From: CAXSEF01 sp964236535
GTDB taxonomy: Bacteria; Pseudomonadota; Alphaproteobacteria; Acetobacterales; Acetobacteraceae
NCBI GenBank assembly: GCA_964236535.1
Contig: CAXSEF010000020.1
Span: forward strand, 1 to 43,542
Length of the DNA stretch: 43,542 nt
Direction: 5' to 3'
Made by a program: the position numbers and the translations under genes. The notes below the pieces were generated by a model. It did no database searches, had not been told where the DNA came from, and saw nothing but the letters and a program-made list of their open reading frames with translations. This document shows positions 8,640 through 16,833 of the stretch, piece after piece (position 1 is the first letter of the stretch; each line of letters begins with the position of its first letter).

Positions 8640-9398
8640 ATGGATGACATTGCGCTGCTCTCCCTCGCCGCCGACCTGGCCCGACGCGCGGCCAGCGTCA
8701 TCATGGGTATCCGCGCCAGCGGCTTCGACATCGTCACCAAATCCGATGCGTCGCCGGTCACCGAGGCCGACCACGCTGCCGAGAAGCTGATCCTGGAGGG
8801 GCTGCGCGCCGCCACCCCGGAGACCCCGGTGGTGGCCGAGGAGGAGATCGCTGCCGGGCACAATCCGGATTACGGCCCGATGTTCTGGCTGGTCGACCCG
8901 ATCGACGGCACCCGGGAATTTGCTGCGATGCGCGACGACTTCACTGTCAACATCGGGCTGGTTCGCGACGGCCGGCCGGTGCTGGGCGTGGTCGGGTTGC
9001 CGGCGCATGGCGAGCTGTTCGGCGGCATCGTCGGCCGTGGCGCATGGAAGCGTACCGGAGTCGGCGAGCGTCCTATCCACACGCGTGCGGTGCCCGAGAG
9101 AGGCCTCGACGTTCTGGCGTCGCGCCACTACGCCGACGATCCCCGCCTCGCCGCCTTCCTGGGCGGGCGCAGCGTCGCTTCGGTGCGCAACATCGGGTCG
9201 GCGGTCAAGTTCGTCCGCGTCGCCGAAGGTGTGGCCGACCTGTATCCGCGACTCGGCCGCACCATGGAGTGGGACACCGCCGCACCGCAGGCGGTGCTGG
9301 AGGCGGCTGGAGGGCACGTGCGTACGATGGACGGCGCTCCGCTGCTCTATGGCAAGCCGGGGTGGGAGAACCCGCATTTCATCTGCACCGGTGCGTGA
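8640..9398 (+). CDS. cysQ: 3'(2'),5'-bisphosphate nucleotidase, CysQ-like inositol monophosphatase family
   Basis: The 252-residue protein belongs to the inositol monophosphatase fold. The metal-binding motif is VDPIDGTREF, with upstream Glu residues in VAEEEI, and the second signature is MEWDTAAPQAVLEAAGG. The DGT-REF form and the overall length fit CysQ, which dephosphorylates PAP from sulfate assimilation; histidinol-phosphate phosphatase of the same fold is the main alternative, and the his genes are 10 kb away. A TTGCCG-N16-TATGCG pair ends almost at the ATG, so the mRNA could be nearly leaderless, but the match is weak. Its last 8 bases overlap the sua5 start. Confidence 0.88.
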   Translation: MDDIALLSLAADLARRAASVIMGIRASGFDIVTKSDASPVTEADHAAEKLILEGLRAATPETPVVAEEEIAAGHNPDYGPMFWLVDPIDGTREFAAMRDDFTVNIGLVRDGRPVLGVVGLPAHGELFGGIVGRGAWKRTGVGERPIHTRAVPERGLDVLASRHYADDPRLAAFLGGRSVASVRNIGSAVKFVRVAEGVADLYPRLGRTMEWDTAAPQAVLEAAGGHVRTMDGAPLLYGKPGWENPHFICTGA

Positions 9399-10374
9399 CA
9401 CCGGACCGGCCGCAGTCCTCACCGACCCCGACCGGGCGGCTTCGCTGCTGCTTGCTGGCGGACTGGTTGCCTTTCCCACCGAAACTGTCTACGGCCTCGG
9501 CGCCGATGCCACCAACGCCCGCGCCGTTGCCGCGATCTTCGACGCCAAGGAACGACCGCTTTTCAACCCGCTGATCTGCCACTACCCCGACGCAAGATCC
9601 GCTTTCGCGCATGTTTTGCCCACGGAGCTGGCCCTACGCCTCGCCGAGGCGTTCTGGCCGGGACCGCTGACAATGGTGCTGCCGCGCCGCGTCACCTGCC
9701 CGGTCGCGCTGCTCGCCAGCGCAGGTCTCGACACGCTGGCGGTGCGCGTGCCCGCACATCCGTTGGCGATGGCGCTGTTGCGCGCGATCGACCGCCCGGT
9801 CGCTGCTCCTTCGGCCAACCGGTCCGGCCGCATCAGCCCGACCACCGCAGCCCACGTGCACCAGGAGCTGGACGGCCGGATCGATGCTGTGCTCGACGGC
9901 GGCCCCTGTGCCGTCGGACTGGAGAGCACGGTCCTTGACCTCTGTGGCACTCGTCCTTGCCTGCTGCGGCCGGGCGGGGTCAGTCCCGAGGCGATCGAGG
10001 CGATCACTGGCCCGGTCAGCCGCCCGGTCACGCCAGCCCAGGCCGAGGCAGCACGGAATTTGCGCTCGCCGGGCCTCCTGGTCTCGCACTATGCGCCCCA
10101 CCTGCCGTTGCGCCTCGACGCCGCCGCAGCGGAGCCGGACGAAGCGCTCCTGGCGTTCGGCCTGCCGCCCCCCGGTGCGGCAATCCTGCACCAGCTCAGC
10201 GAGAACTGTGACCTGGCGGAAGCCGCCTCGCGGCTGTTCGCAGGCCTGCGCCAGCTCGACATCGCCGGCACCAGGCTGGGCCTGCGGGGCATTGTGGCGA
10301 TGCCGGTGCCGCGGCATGGGCTGGGCCTCGCGATCCGCGACCGGCTGCAACGTGCGGCCGCACCCCGCGGTTGA
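9391..10374 (+). CDS. Threonylcarbamoyl-AMP synthase (Sua5 type)
   Basis: The enzyme makes L-threonylcarbamoyl-AMP from Thr, bicarbonate and ATP, for t6A37 modification of ANN-decoding tRNAs. The N-terminal YrdC-like domain shows GGLVAFPTETVYGLGADA, KERP-LFNPLI, FWPGPLTMVL and PSANRSGRISPT. A linker SPGLLVSHYAPHLPL then leads to the C-terminal Sua5 domain, so this is the long two-domain form (327 residues), not short TsaC. The start is a GTG lying inside the end of cysQ (8-base overlap); the open frame continues upstream through cysQ but that part is shadow. Overlap implies co-expression with cysQ. Confidence 0.93.
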   Translation: MRDTGPAAVLTDPDRAASLLLAGGLVAFPTETVYGLGADATNARAVAAIFDAKERPLFNPLICHYPDARSAFAHVLPTELALRLAEAFWPGPLTMVLPRRVTCPVALLASAGLDTLAVRVPAHPLAMALLRAIDRPVAAPSANRSGRISPTTAAHVHQELDGRIDAVLDGGPCAVGLESTVLDLCGTRPCLLRPGGVSPEAIEAITGPVSRPVTPAQAEAARNLRSPGLLVSHYAPHLPLRLDAAAAEPDEALLAFGLPPPGAAILHQLSENCDLAEAASRLFAGLRQLDIAGTRLGLRGIVAMPVPRHGLGLAIRDRLQRAAAPRG

Positions 10375-10567
10375 GGGACCAGTGCATCGTGGGTGCGACG
10401 ACCTCGGCGCGGTTGCCTCGGCTCTCTTGGCACGGGTCACGAACGGCGGGCGAATGACCACAGCCGTGACGTCCGGTACTAAGCGAACTCCGGCCCTTCC
10501 CGTGCGTGTGGACCCGCGGGGCATGGCGCCCCGGAGACATGCGTTGCCCCGATCGATCTCAACAGCG

Positions 10568-10933
10568 ATGCCGAGCCATTTCCGCGGGTGGGCAATTTTC
10601 GCGGTGTCCGGTGTGGCCCTGATCGGCATGGCTGGTGCCGCCTCGGCGCAGGACGCACCCCCGTATCCCAACCGTGGCTTCGGGGCGACCGGAGACAGGG
10701 TCGCGCCGAGCAGCGGCCCGGATGCTGGCACCGAACCCGCTCCGGTCAGCCCGCTGTCGGAGACCGCCCCGTCGAACGACGGTCCGGCCGATGGCCAGCT
10801 CGACACCCGCGCGGGGACGCCAACCTCCGGCGCCAGCGCCAGTGTCGGCAGCAGCGCCGGTGGCAGCGGGGCAATCGGGCTGGGTGGCATCGGGACGGGC
10901 GGCGAGGGCCCGCCTGCCATGAACACGCGATAG
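10568..10933 (+). CDS. Small secreted Gly/Ser/Pro-rich protein of unknown function
   Basis: I do not recognise a family. The 121-residue product has a clear signal peptide: MPSHFRGW, a hydrophobic core FAVSGVALIGMAGAA and a signal-peptidase-I type site ASAQ-DAPP. The mature part is low-complexity, rich in Gly, Ser, Ala and Pro, ending in Gly-Ile-Gly repeats (IGLGGIGTGGEG), and contains no cysteine. In-frame ATGs at 10523 and 10454 would give longer N-termini, the latter with a GGCGGG upstream; the start here gives the cleanest signal peptide. It follows sua5 after 193 bases in which I see nothing else and converges with the LigT-like gene. Probably periplasmic or surface-associated. Confidence 0.6.
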   Translation: MPSHFRGWAIFAVSGVALIGMAGAASAQDAPPYPNRGFGATGDRVAPSSGPDAGTEPAPVSPLSETAPSNDGPADGQLDTRAGTPTSGASASVGSSAGGSGAIGLGGIGTGGEGPPAMNTR

Positions 10934-10989
10934 CCATCGACACGCGCGACCCCGCGGTCTTTCGCCGGCCAAGTCTGTATCTGGCCGTT

Positions 10990-11496
10990 TCAGGCGCGAA
11001 ACACGATGCGCTCCACATTCTCCCAGGGACCACCGAGATAGCGCCAAAGCCGCAAGGCCACACTGGTCGCGGTCCAGGGCGCAAAACCCGATCTGAGCTG
11101 CGCGAGCGTGTCGCGAGCCGTTTCAATTGAAACCTTGTTCTGCACGGTCACATGCGGCCGGTAGCCTTGCCGATCCTGGGGGCCCAGCCACGCCGCCCAG
11201 TCCCGTGCCAGTTCGGCCTGGATCGCCTGCAGCGCCGGAGAGTGCAAAACGTAGGCCACGCCGGTGCCGAGCGGGCGCAGGCCCACAATCTCCACGGCGG
11301 GCCGGGACCGGACCGCCAGGGCGTGCAGGCGTTCAACGAGCGCATCGAGTTCCGCGCCAGGCAGGGCGTGGAACATCGAGACATGCGCCGGAATATGATT
11401 GCGCTCCGGCGGAAAATACTGCCGCCGCTCGCGCTCGAATCGCTCCTGCGTGGCAATGTCGAGTTCGCCTGTCAGGATCAGCGGGGCGTGGCTCAT
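10990..11496 (-). CDS. 2H phosphoesterase, 2'-5' RNA ligase / LigT-like
   Basis: The 168-residue protein has the two H-x-[ST] motifs that define the 2H phosphoesterase superfamily: HVSMF near residue 38 and HVTVQ near residue 120. The spacing and the IPAHVSMFHALPG opening fit the bacterial LigT/ThpR-like group, which hydrolyse cyclic nucleotide phosphodiester bonds or join 2'-5' RNA ends in vitro; the natural substrate is unknown. The chosen ATG shares a CATG with an opposing ATG. An alternative ATG 10 codons upstream (11526) is possible. The divergent small hypothetical begins about 55 bases away, so the two may share a promoter region. Confidence 0.82.
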   Translation of the reverse strand: MSHAPLILTGELDIATQERFERERRQYFPPERNHIPAHVSMFHALPGAELDALVERLHALAVRSRPAVEIVGLRPLGTGVAYVLHSPALQAIQAELARDWAAWLGPQDRQGYRPHVTVQNKVSIETARDTLAQLRSGFAPWTATSVALRLWRYLGGPWENVERIVFRA

Positions 11497-11551
11497 GACC
11501 CAGGGTGGCTTGCCGGGCAGCAGCATGGCGAGCGGTATTCCGGAACCCGGG

Positions 11552-11905
11552 ATGGAGACGGTGGCTGCGCAGCCACGTGAGGCGGCACTGGCGAGATGGC
11601 GGCATCTGACCACCGTGCTGCTGCCCGGGCTTGCTACCGCGCAGCAATGGCCGATCCGGCTGGACCACTGCTTCATGCGGGTCTGCCTCGATGTCGCAAT
11701 TGGAGCACCCTGGCACCAGCGCGTCAGGCGCCCGGCGATACGCAACGTCACCGACGAACAGCTCGCCGCCGCGATCGCCGTCGCCGAGCGGGTTGCGGCG
11801 CAACCTTCTCTGCTCCCTGCGCTCAACCGCCAGAGCCTGATCCTGCGCGGCAAGCTCGCGGGTGCGCGGTATCGCGGCGGGCCAACGCCGTCGACCGGGA
11901 ACTGA
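11552..11905 (+). CDS. Conserved hypothetical protein, soluble, about 117 aa
   Basis: No function is recognised. The frame reads METVAAQPREAALARWRHL..., then WPIRLDHCFMRVCLDVAIG and VRRPAIRNVTDEQLAAAIAVAERV, ending LNRQSLILRGK. The balanced composition, the amphipathic helix pattern and the Cys/His/Arg-containing LDHCFMRVCLD core are those of a real soluble protein, and I have the impression that similar short proteins occur in related alphaproteobacteria. Earlier in-frame ATGs at 11495 and 11525 would overlap the divergent LigT-like gene, so the ATG after CGGAACCCGGG was taken. It lies 94 bases upstream of lptF on the same strand. Confidence 0.65.
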   Translation: METVAAQPREAALARWRHLTTVLLPGLATAQQWPIRLDHCFMRVCLDVAIGAPWHQRVRRPAIRNVTDEQLAAAIAVAERVAAQPSLLPALNRQSLILRGKLAGARYRGGPTPSTGN

Positions 11906-11999
11906 CCGGCACCAAGCACAGCCGAGTTTGATCGCGCGCTTTTAACGCGGCTCTGGGCAACCTTTTGCCATCGGCGTCAATTCTGTATGGTCCGCCGCC

Positions 12000-13229
12000 A
12001 TGGCCGACCCCATCACACGCGACCGCAGCGAAGCCGGGCGGGCTATCCGCTCGGCAGCACGGATCGACCGCAGCGAGGCAGTCGGCACCCATGGCCCCAG
12101 TCCGACCCGCCTTGACCGCTATGTGTTCCGCCAGCTTCTGCTTGCCCTGATTGCCAGCACCAGCGCGCTGGTCGCGTTGATCTGGCTGACCCAGTCGCTT
12201 CGCCTGGTCGAGCTGGTGGTCAATCGCGGGCTGTCGTTCCACGTGTTCCTCCATCTCACCGGCCTGCTGATCCCCGGCTTCGTCTCGGTGATCCTGCCGA
12301 TCACGACCTTTGTCGTGGTGCAGTTCGTCTATCAGCGCCTCGACGGCGATCGCGAGCTGACCGTGATGCGCGCGGCCGGCCTGTCGCAACTCGCCTTGTC
12401 GCGGCCGGCGCTTGGCCTGGCCGGATTCACCACGCTGTTCTGCCTGGTGCTCAACGTCTGGATCGTGCCGCAGAGCTACGCAGCCTTTCGCGAATACCAG
12501 TTCGCCATTCGCAACCGACTTGCCGCCTTCCTGCTCCAGGAAGGCGTGTTCACCGCGATCTCCGACCAGCTCACGGTCTATGTCCGCTCGCGCGACCAGA
12601 ACGGCACCCTGCGCGGCATCCTGGTCGAGGATGACCGGCAGGCGAACACCCGCGCCACCATCCTCGCCGAGACGGGGCGGCTGATCGACACCGGCGGCGT
12701 GCCGCGGGTGCAGCTGTTCCGCGGCTCGCGCGAGGAGATCGACAAGACCACCGGGCGGCTCGACGTGCTCACCTTCGCCGAGAACGCGATCGACTTGGCT
12801 GATGCCTCCAAGGCCACCGAGGTTCGCTATCGCGACACGACCGAGATGACGCTGACCGAGCTGCTGCACCCCGACCCGCACGAGATCACCAATCCACGCG
12901 ACCGCGGCAAGTTCACCGTCGAGGCCAATCGTCGACTGTCGGCACCGTTCACCGCGCTGGGCTTCTCGCTGGTAGCGCTATGCTCGGTGCTGACCGGCGG
13001 CTTCCAGCGCCATGGCAACGTGGTCCGTCCGTTGGTCGGCGTGCTGAGCGTGGTCGGGCTGCTGGCGCTGAGCCTGGCCGTAGGCAACCTCGCGGCCCGG
13101 CTGCCGGTGCTGATTCCGCTGGTCTGGCTGGCGGCGCTGCTGCCGATCGTGGTCTGTCTCGGCGGATTGCTGATGCCGGCCTGGCGCTCGCGGCGGGTGA
13201 TGGCCGGGATCGTGGGTCGTCCGGCGTGA
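12000..13229 (+). CDS. lptF: LPS export ABC transporter permease LptF
   Basis: This inner-membrane permease pairs with LptG and the LptB ATPase (not in this window) to extract LPS from the inner membrane. The 409-residue protein has a cytoplasmic N-terminal extension of about 35 residues, then LDRYVFRQLL leading into the first helix and, after the second, the coupling-helix region QRLDGDRELTVMRAAGLS. A large periplasmic domain (about 150-300) and three C-terminal helices follow, including the conserved FTALGFSLVAL. The start is the first ATG; a TTGCCA-N15-TATGGT pair ends only 8 bases before it, hinting at a very short leader, but support is weak. It overlaps lptG at GTGA. Confidence 0.95.
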   Translation: MADPITRDRSEAGRAIRSAARIDRSEAVGTHGPSPTRLDRYVFRQLLLALIASTSALVALIWLTQSLRLVELVVNRGLSFHVFLHLTGLLIPGFVSVILPITTFVVVQFVYQRLDGDRELTVMRAAGLSQLALSRPALGLAGFTTLFCLVLNVWIVPQSYAAFREYQFAIRNRLAAFLLQEGVFTAISDQLTVYVRSRDQNGTLRGILVEDDRQANTRATILAETGRLIDTGGVPRVQLFRGSREEIDKTTGRLDVLTFAENAIDLADASKATEVRYRDTTEMTLTELLHPDPHEITNPRDRGKFTVEANRRLSAPFTALGFSLVALCSVLTGGFQRHGNVVRPLVGVLSVVGLLALSLAVGNLAARLPVLIPLVWLAALLPIVVCLGGLLMPAWRSRRVMAGIVGRPA

Positions 13230-14338
13230 ACCTTGCCGCCACCCTGTCGCTGTATGTCGGACGGCAGTTCACTTCGGCGGTGCTGGCGATGCTGGCGGCG
13301 CTGTCCGGTCTTGTGGCGTTGTTCGACTACATCGAGCTGCTCCGCCGTGCGGCGACCAAGCCGGACGCGACGTTCGCGCTCGTCACCGAGATCGCCATGT
13401 TGCGGCTGCCCTACATTGCGATGCAGATCCTGCCCTTCGCGGTGCTGCTTGGCGGCATCCTGGCGTTCTGGCGGCTCACCCGCTCCTCGGAACTGATCGT
13501 GGCGCGCGCCGCGGGTATTTCCGCCTGGCAATTTCTCTCGGCGCCGCTGCTCTGCGCGCTGGGCTTCGGCCTGCTGGCGACCACCGCGATCAGCCCGATG
13601 TCCTCGGTGATGCTTGGCCATGCCGAGCAGCTGGACAACACCTACCTCAAGTCCCTCGGCGGCCCGCTGTCGCTGGCTGGCGGTCAACTCTGGCTGCGCC
13701 AGTCGGATGCGGGACTGCAGGCGCAGGGGGTGGCGATCCTCCACGCCCGCCAGGTATCGCTGGTGCAGGGCCGCCTGGTCGGTGACGAGGTGAGCGTGTT
13801 CCGCCTCGATAACGGCGACCGTCTGCTCTCGCGCGTGGAGGCAAAGCAGGCGACGCTTGAGCCGGGCCACTGGGAGATGAGCGAGACGCGCACCATCCGG
13901 CCGGACCACCTGCCGGAGAACGTCGGCACCATGGCGCTGCCCACCGACCTGACCGTCGGGCGAGTACAGGAAAGCTTCGCCTCGCCCGATACGCTCTCGG
14001 TCTGGGCGCTGCCGGGGTTCATCGCATTGCTGGAGCGTTCCGGATTCTCGGCACTGAGGCACCGGCTGTACTTCCAATCGCTGCTGGCACTGCCCTTGCT
14101 GTCGGGGGTGATGGCCCTAGTCGCCGCCGGCTTCTCCATGCGGCCGACCCGGCGCGGCGGCGTGGCCCGCATGATCGGCGGCGGGGTGGCGTCCGGATTC
14201 GCGCTGTTCACGATCTCCAAGGTGTCGGCAGAGTTCGGCCAGTCCGGCGCCCTGCCCGCGGTGCTCGCGGCCTGGGCTCCGGCAGCAGCCGGGCTGATGT
14301 TCGCCATCGCCCTCCTGCTGCACCTGGAAGACGGCTGA
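13226..14338 (+). CDS. lptG: LPS export ABC transporter permease LptG
   Basis: The 370-residue partner of LptF opens NLAATLSLYVGRQF and has the matching coupling segment FWRLTRSSELIVARAAGIS. The layout is three N-terminal helices, a periplasmic beta-jellyroll domain (roughly 100-270) and three C-terminal helices with LPLLSGVMALVAAGFSMRPTRRGG. The start is a GTG overlapping the lptF stop (GTGA); no ATG fits the family N-terminus. Its TGA overlaps the lptD ATG by one base, so lptF-lptG-lptD form a tightly coupled unit for LPS transport across the envelope. Confidence 0.95.
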   Translation: MNLAATLSLYVGRQFTSAVLAMLAALSGLVALFDYIELLRRAATKPDATFALVTEIAMLRLPYIAMQILPFAVLLGGILAFWRLTRSSELIVARAAGISAWQFLSAPLLCALGFGLLATTAISPMSSVMLGHAEQLDNTYLKSLGGPLSLAGGQLWLRQSDAGLQAQGVAILHARQVSLVQGRLVGDEVSVFRLDNGDRLLSRVEAKQATLEPGHWEMSETRTIRPDHLPENVGTMALPTDLTVGRVQESFASPDTLSVWALPGFIALLERSGFSALRHRLYFQSLLALPLLSGVMALVAAGFSMRPTRRGGVARMIGGGVASGFALFTISKVSAEFGQSGALPAVLAAWAPAAAGLMFAIALLLHLEDG

Positions 14339-16662
14339 TGCGTACCAATCCGGACCACCACGGCGCAGGCAGGACCGGCGGCTTTCGCGACAAGGCAGGT
14401 GCAGGACGGCGAACTGTCGCCAGGCGCCGCCCGCAGGACCACGCAGCCGAGTGGCGTCTCCTCGCACTGTGCGTGCTCTCCTGCCTCCTTCCGGGCACGG
14501 CGCGGGCACAGCTGTCCTCGTTCAGCCATATCGGCACCACCCAGACCGGTCCGCGCGACGCTCCCGTCACCTTCAACGCGGACAGCGTGTCCTATGACAG
14601 CAAGGGCGGCATCGTGACGCTCGAAGGGCACGTTGAAGCCTGGCAGAACGACCAAGTGGTCCGTGCGGACCGCGTCACCTACGACCGCAACACCAACGTC
14701 CTGGCGGCGACCGGCCACGTCGTGCTGGCAGAGCCGGACGGGCAGGTTGTGTTCGCGGACTACGCCGAGCTGACCCAGGGCATGCGTGAGGGTGTGCTGA
14801 CCGGGATGCGTGCGCTGCTGGCGCAGAACGGCCGCATGGCCGCGAACGGTGCCCGACGGACCGACGGCCACGTCAACGAGCTCAGCCGGGTGGTCTACAC
14901 CACCTGCAACGTGTGCGCGCTCGACCCGTCAGCGCCACCGCTATGGCAAATCCGCGCGGCCAGCGGCATCCAGGATGTCGAGCACCAGAAGATTGAATTC
15001 CGCGACGCCTACCTCGACATCTTCGGCCTGCCCGTTCTCTATTCGCCTTACTTCGCCAACGCCGCGCCGGATTCCAAACGGGCGAGCGGCTTTCTGACCC
15101 CGGGCCTGGGCGCCAGCGACAGCCATCTGGGCAGCTTCGTGTCGGTCCCATACTACTGGGTGCTCAGCGATAGCTCCGACACCACGATCACCGGCGAGGT
15201 CGGCACCAAGGCCGGGCCGCAGCTGCAGGACGAATACCGCCAGCGCTTCAATAACGGCTTCCTCTACTTCCGTGATGCCGTGGCCTACGACGAGGGCGCG
15301 CCGCAGGCCTTCCTGATCGCCCGCGGGCAGTTCTCCTACAATGCCAACTGGCGCTACGGTTTCGACCTTAACATCGCCAGCTCCGCGATCTACACCCGGG
15401 ACTTCCACCTGCCCGGCTACGGTGCCGAAGTCTATGCCAGCAGCGTCTATCTGGAAGGTTTTGGCGTCGGCTCGTACGCCCGGCTCGACGCGCTCGGCTT
15501 CGAGGCACTCAATACCACCACGGTGAACCAGAGCCGCCTGCCCTACGTGGCGCCGCGCTACAGCTACAGCTACTTCGCCGAGCAGGACCCGCTAGGCGGG
15601 CGGCTGTCGGTCGACACCATGGAATACAACGTGCTGCGCCAGTCGGGGACCACAGACCAGCGCGCGTCGCTGTCGGCGAACTGGGACCGGCCGTTCCAGG
15701 GATTGCTCGGCGAGCGCTATGTCGCGACCCTGCGCGTGGACAGCGCGGCCTACAACTACACGGCGCTCGATCAGCAGCCCAATTTCGGCGAGGTCAACGC
15801 GGGCGAGTCGGCCCACGCGCAGCCCCAGGCGGCGGTGAAGATGAGCTTCCCGTTCGTGCGCGACGGCGCGGGCGGCACCTCCCAGCTGGTGGAGCCGATC
15901 GTACAGCTGATCGCGGCCCCGCAGTTCGGCACGAGCCGACACGACCCGATCCCCAACGAGGACGCGCTCGACTACGAATTCACCGACAGCACCCTGTTCG
16001 CGCTCAACCGCTACGCCGGGCAGGGTGTTGATCGCGTCGACGGCGGGGTACGCGCCAACGTCGCATTGCATGCCAACTGGAGCCTGGGTGGCGGCCAGCA
16101 GGTAGATGCGCTGGTCGGCCAGTCCTATCGCGAGCACGTGGACCAGGGCATGCTTCCGCTGGCCGGGCTCGAGAATCACGTCTCCGACGTGGTGGCGCGG
16201 GCGACCTACACCCCGGCGGGCTGGCTCGATTTCACCGGCCGCACCCGCGTCAATCCCAACAACGGCGACATCACCTTCGCCGACGGCCTTGCCAGCTTCG
16301 GCAAGCCGCTGCTGCGTTTCAACGCCGGCTACATCTACGACCAGCGAAACCCTTACACGCTCTATGACGCCACCAGCTACACTCCGGTGCTGCCGGCCGC
16401 CTATTTCGTCCCGCGCGAGGAAGTCGAGGTCGGTCTCAATGGCCGCAGCGGTTCCTACCGCTACAGTGGCTTCGCGCGTCGCGACCTCAAGAACAACCAG
16501 ATGGTTGCAGTCGGCGCGCGCGGCACCTACGAAAACGAGTGCTTCATCCTGGATGCCAACTTCTTCCGTCGCTATACCTCCATTTTGGGAGACAATGGCG
16601 ATACCACAATCCTTTTCACTGTGACCTTCAAGACCATTGGCCAGATCGGGTTCAATGGCTGA
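14338..16662 (+). CDS. lptD: LPS assembly outer-membrane protein LptD
   Basis: This 774-residue protein is the outer-membrane translocon that, with LptE, inserts LPS into the outer leaflet. A basic N-terminus of about 40 residues precedes the signal core LLALCVLSCLLPG and cleavage near ARAQ. Residues about 70-190 form the periplasmic LptA-like OstA domain (FNADSVSYDSKGGIVTLEGHVEAWQ). The rest is a beta-barrel with alternating aromatic strands ending TILFTVTFKTIGQIGFNG. Cysteines occur as the pair CNVC after the jellyroll and as a single Cys in ENECF near the C-terminus; this differs from the adjacent C-terminal Cys pair of E. coli LptD, so the disulfide pattern may be simpler. The start overlaps the lptG stop. 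Confidence 0.95.
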   Translation: MRTNPDHHGAGRTGGFRDKAGAGRRTVARRRPQDHAAEWRLLALCVLSCLLPGTARAQLSSFSHIGTTQTGPRDAPVTFNADSVSYDSKGGIVTLEGHVEAWQNDQVVRADRVTYDRNTNVLAATGHVVLAEPDGQVVFADYAELTQGMREGVLTGMRALLAQNGRMAANGARRTDGHVNELSRVVYTTCNVCALDPSAPPLWQIRAASGIQDVEHQKIEFRDAYLDIFGLPVLYSPYFANAAPDSKRASGFLTPGLGASDSHLGSFVSVPYYWVLSDSSDTTITGEVGTKAGPQLQDEYRQRFNNGFLYFRDAVAYDEGAPQAFLIARGQFSYNANWRYGFDLNIASSAIYTRDFHLPGYGAEVYASSVYLEGFGVGSYARLDALGFEALNTTTVNQSRLPYVAPRYSYSYFAEQDPLGGRLSVDTMEYNVLRQSGTTDQRASLSANWDRPFQGLLGERYVATLRVDSAAYNYTALDQQPNFGEVNAGESAHAQPQAAVKMSFPFVRDGAGGTSQLVEPIVQLIAAPQFGTSRHDPIPNEDALDYEFTDSTLFALNRYAGQGVDRVDGGVRANVALHANWSLGGGQQVDALVGQSYREHVDQGMLPLAGLENHVSDVVARATYTPAGWLDFTGRTRVNPNNGDITFADGLASFGKPLLRFNAGYIYDQRNPYTLYDATSYTPVLPAAYFVPREEVEVGLNGRSGSYRYSGFARRDLKNNQMVAVGARGTYENECFILDANFFRRYTSILGDNGDTTILFTVTFKTIGQIGFNG

Positions 16663-16833
16663 GCCCTGCATCCTCGCAGGCCTCGGGTCCGACCCGGGTC
16701 CCCCCCGCGCGCGATGCAACAGCGTTCCGTCCACCGCGGCTGCGAAGACTGCCCGGATTTCTCGAAGCCATGGCACCGACGAAGGGCTAGCCGCCGCGGC
16801 ACCCCTCGCGCCAGCAGCAAGGCCAACGTCGCT

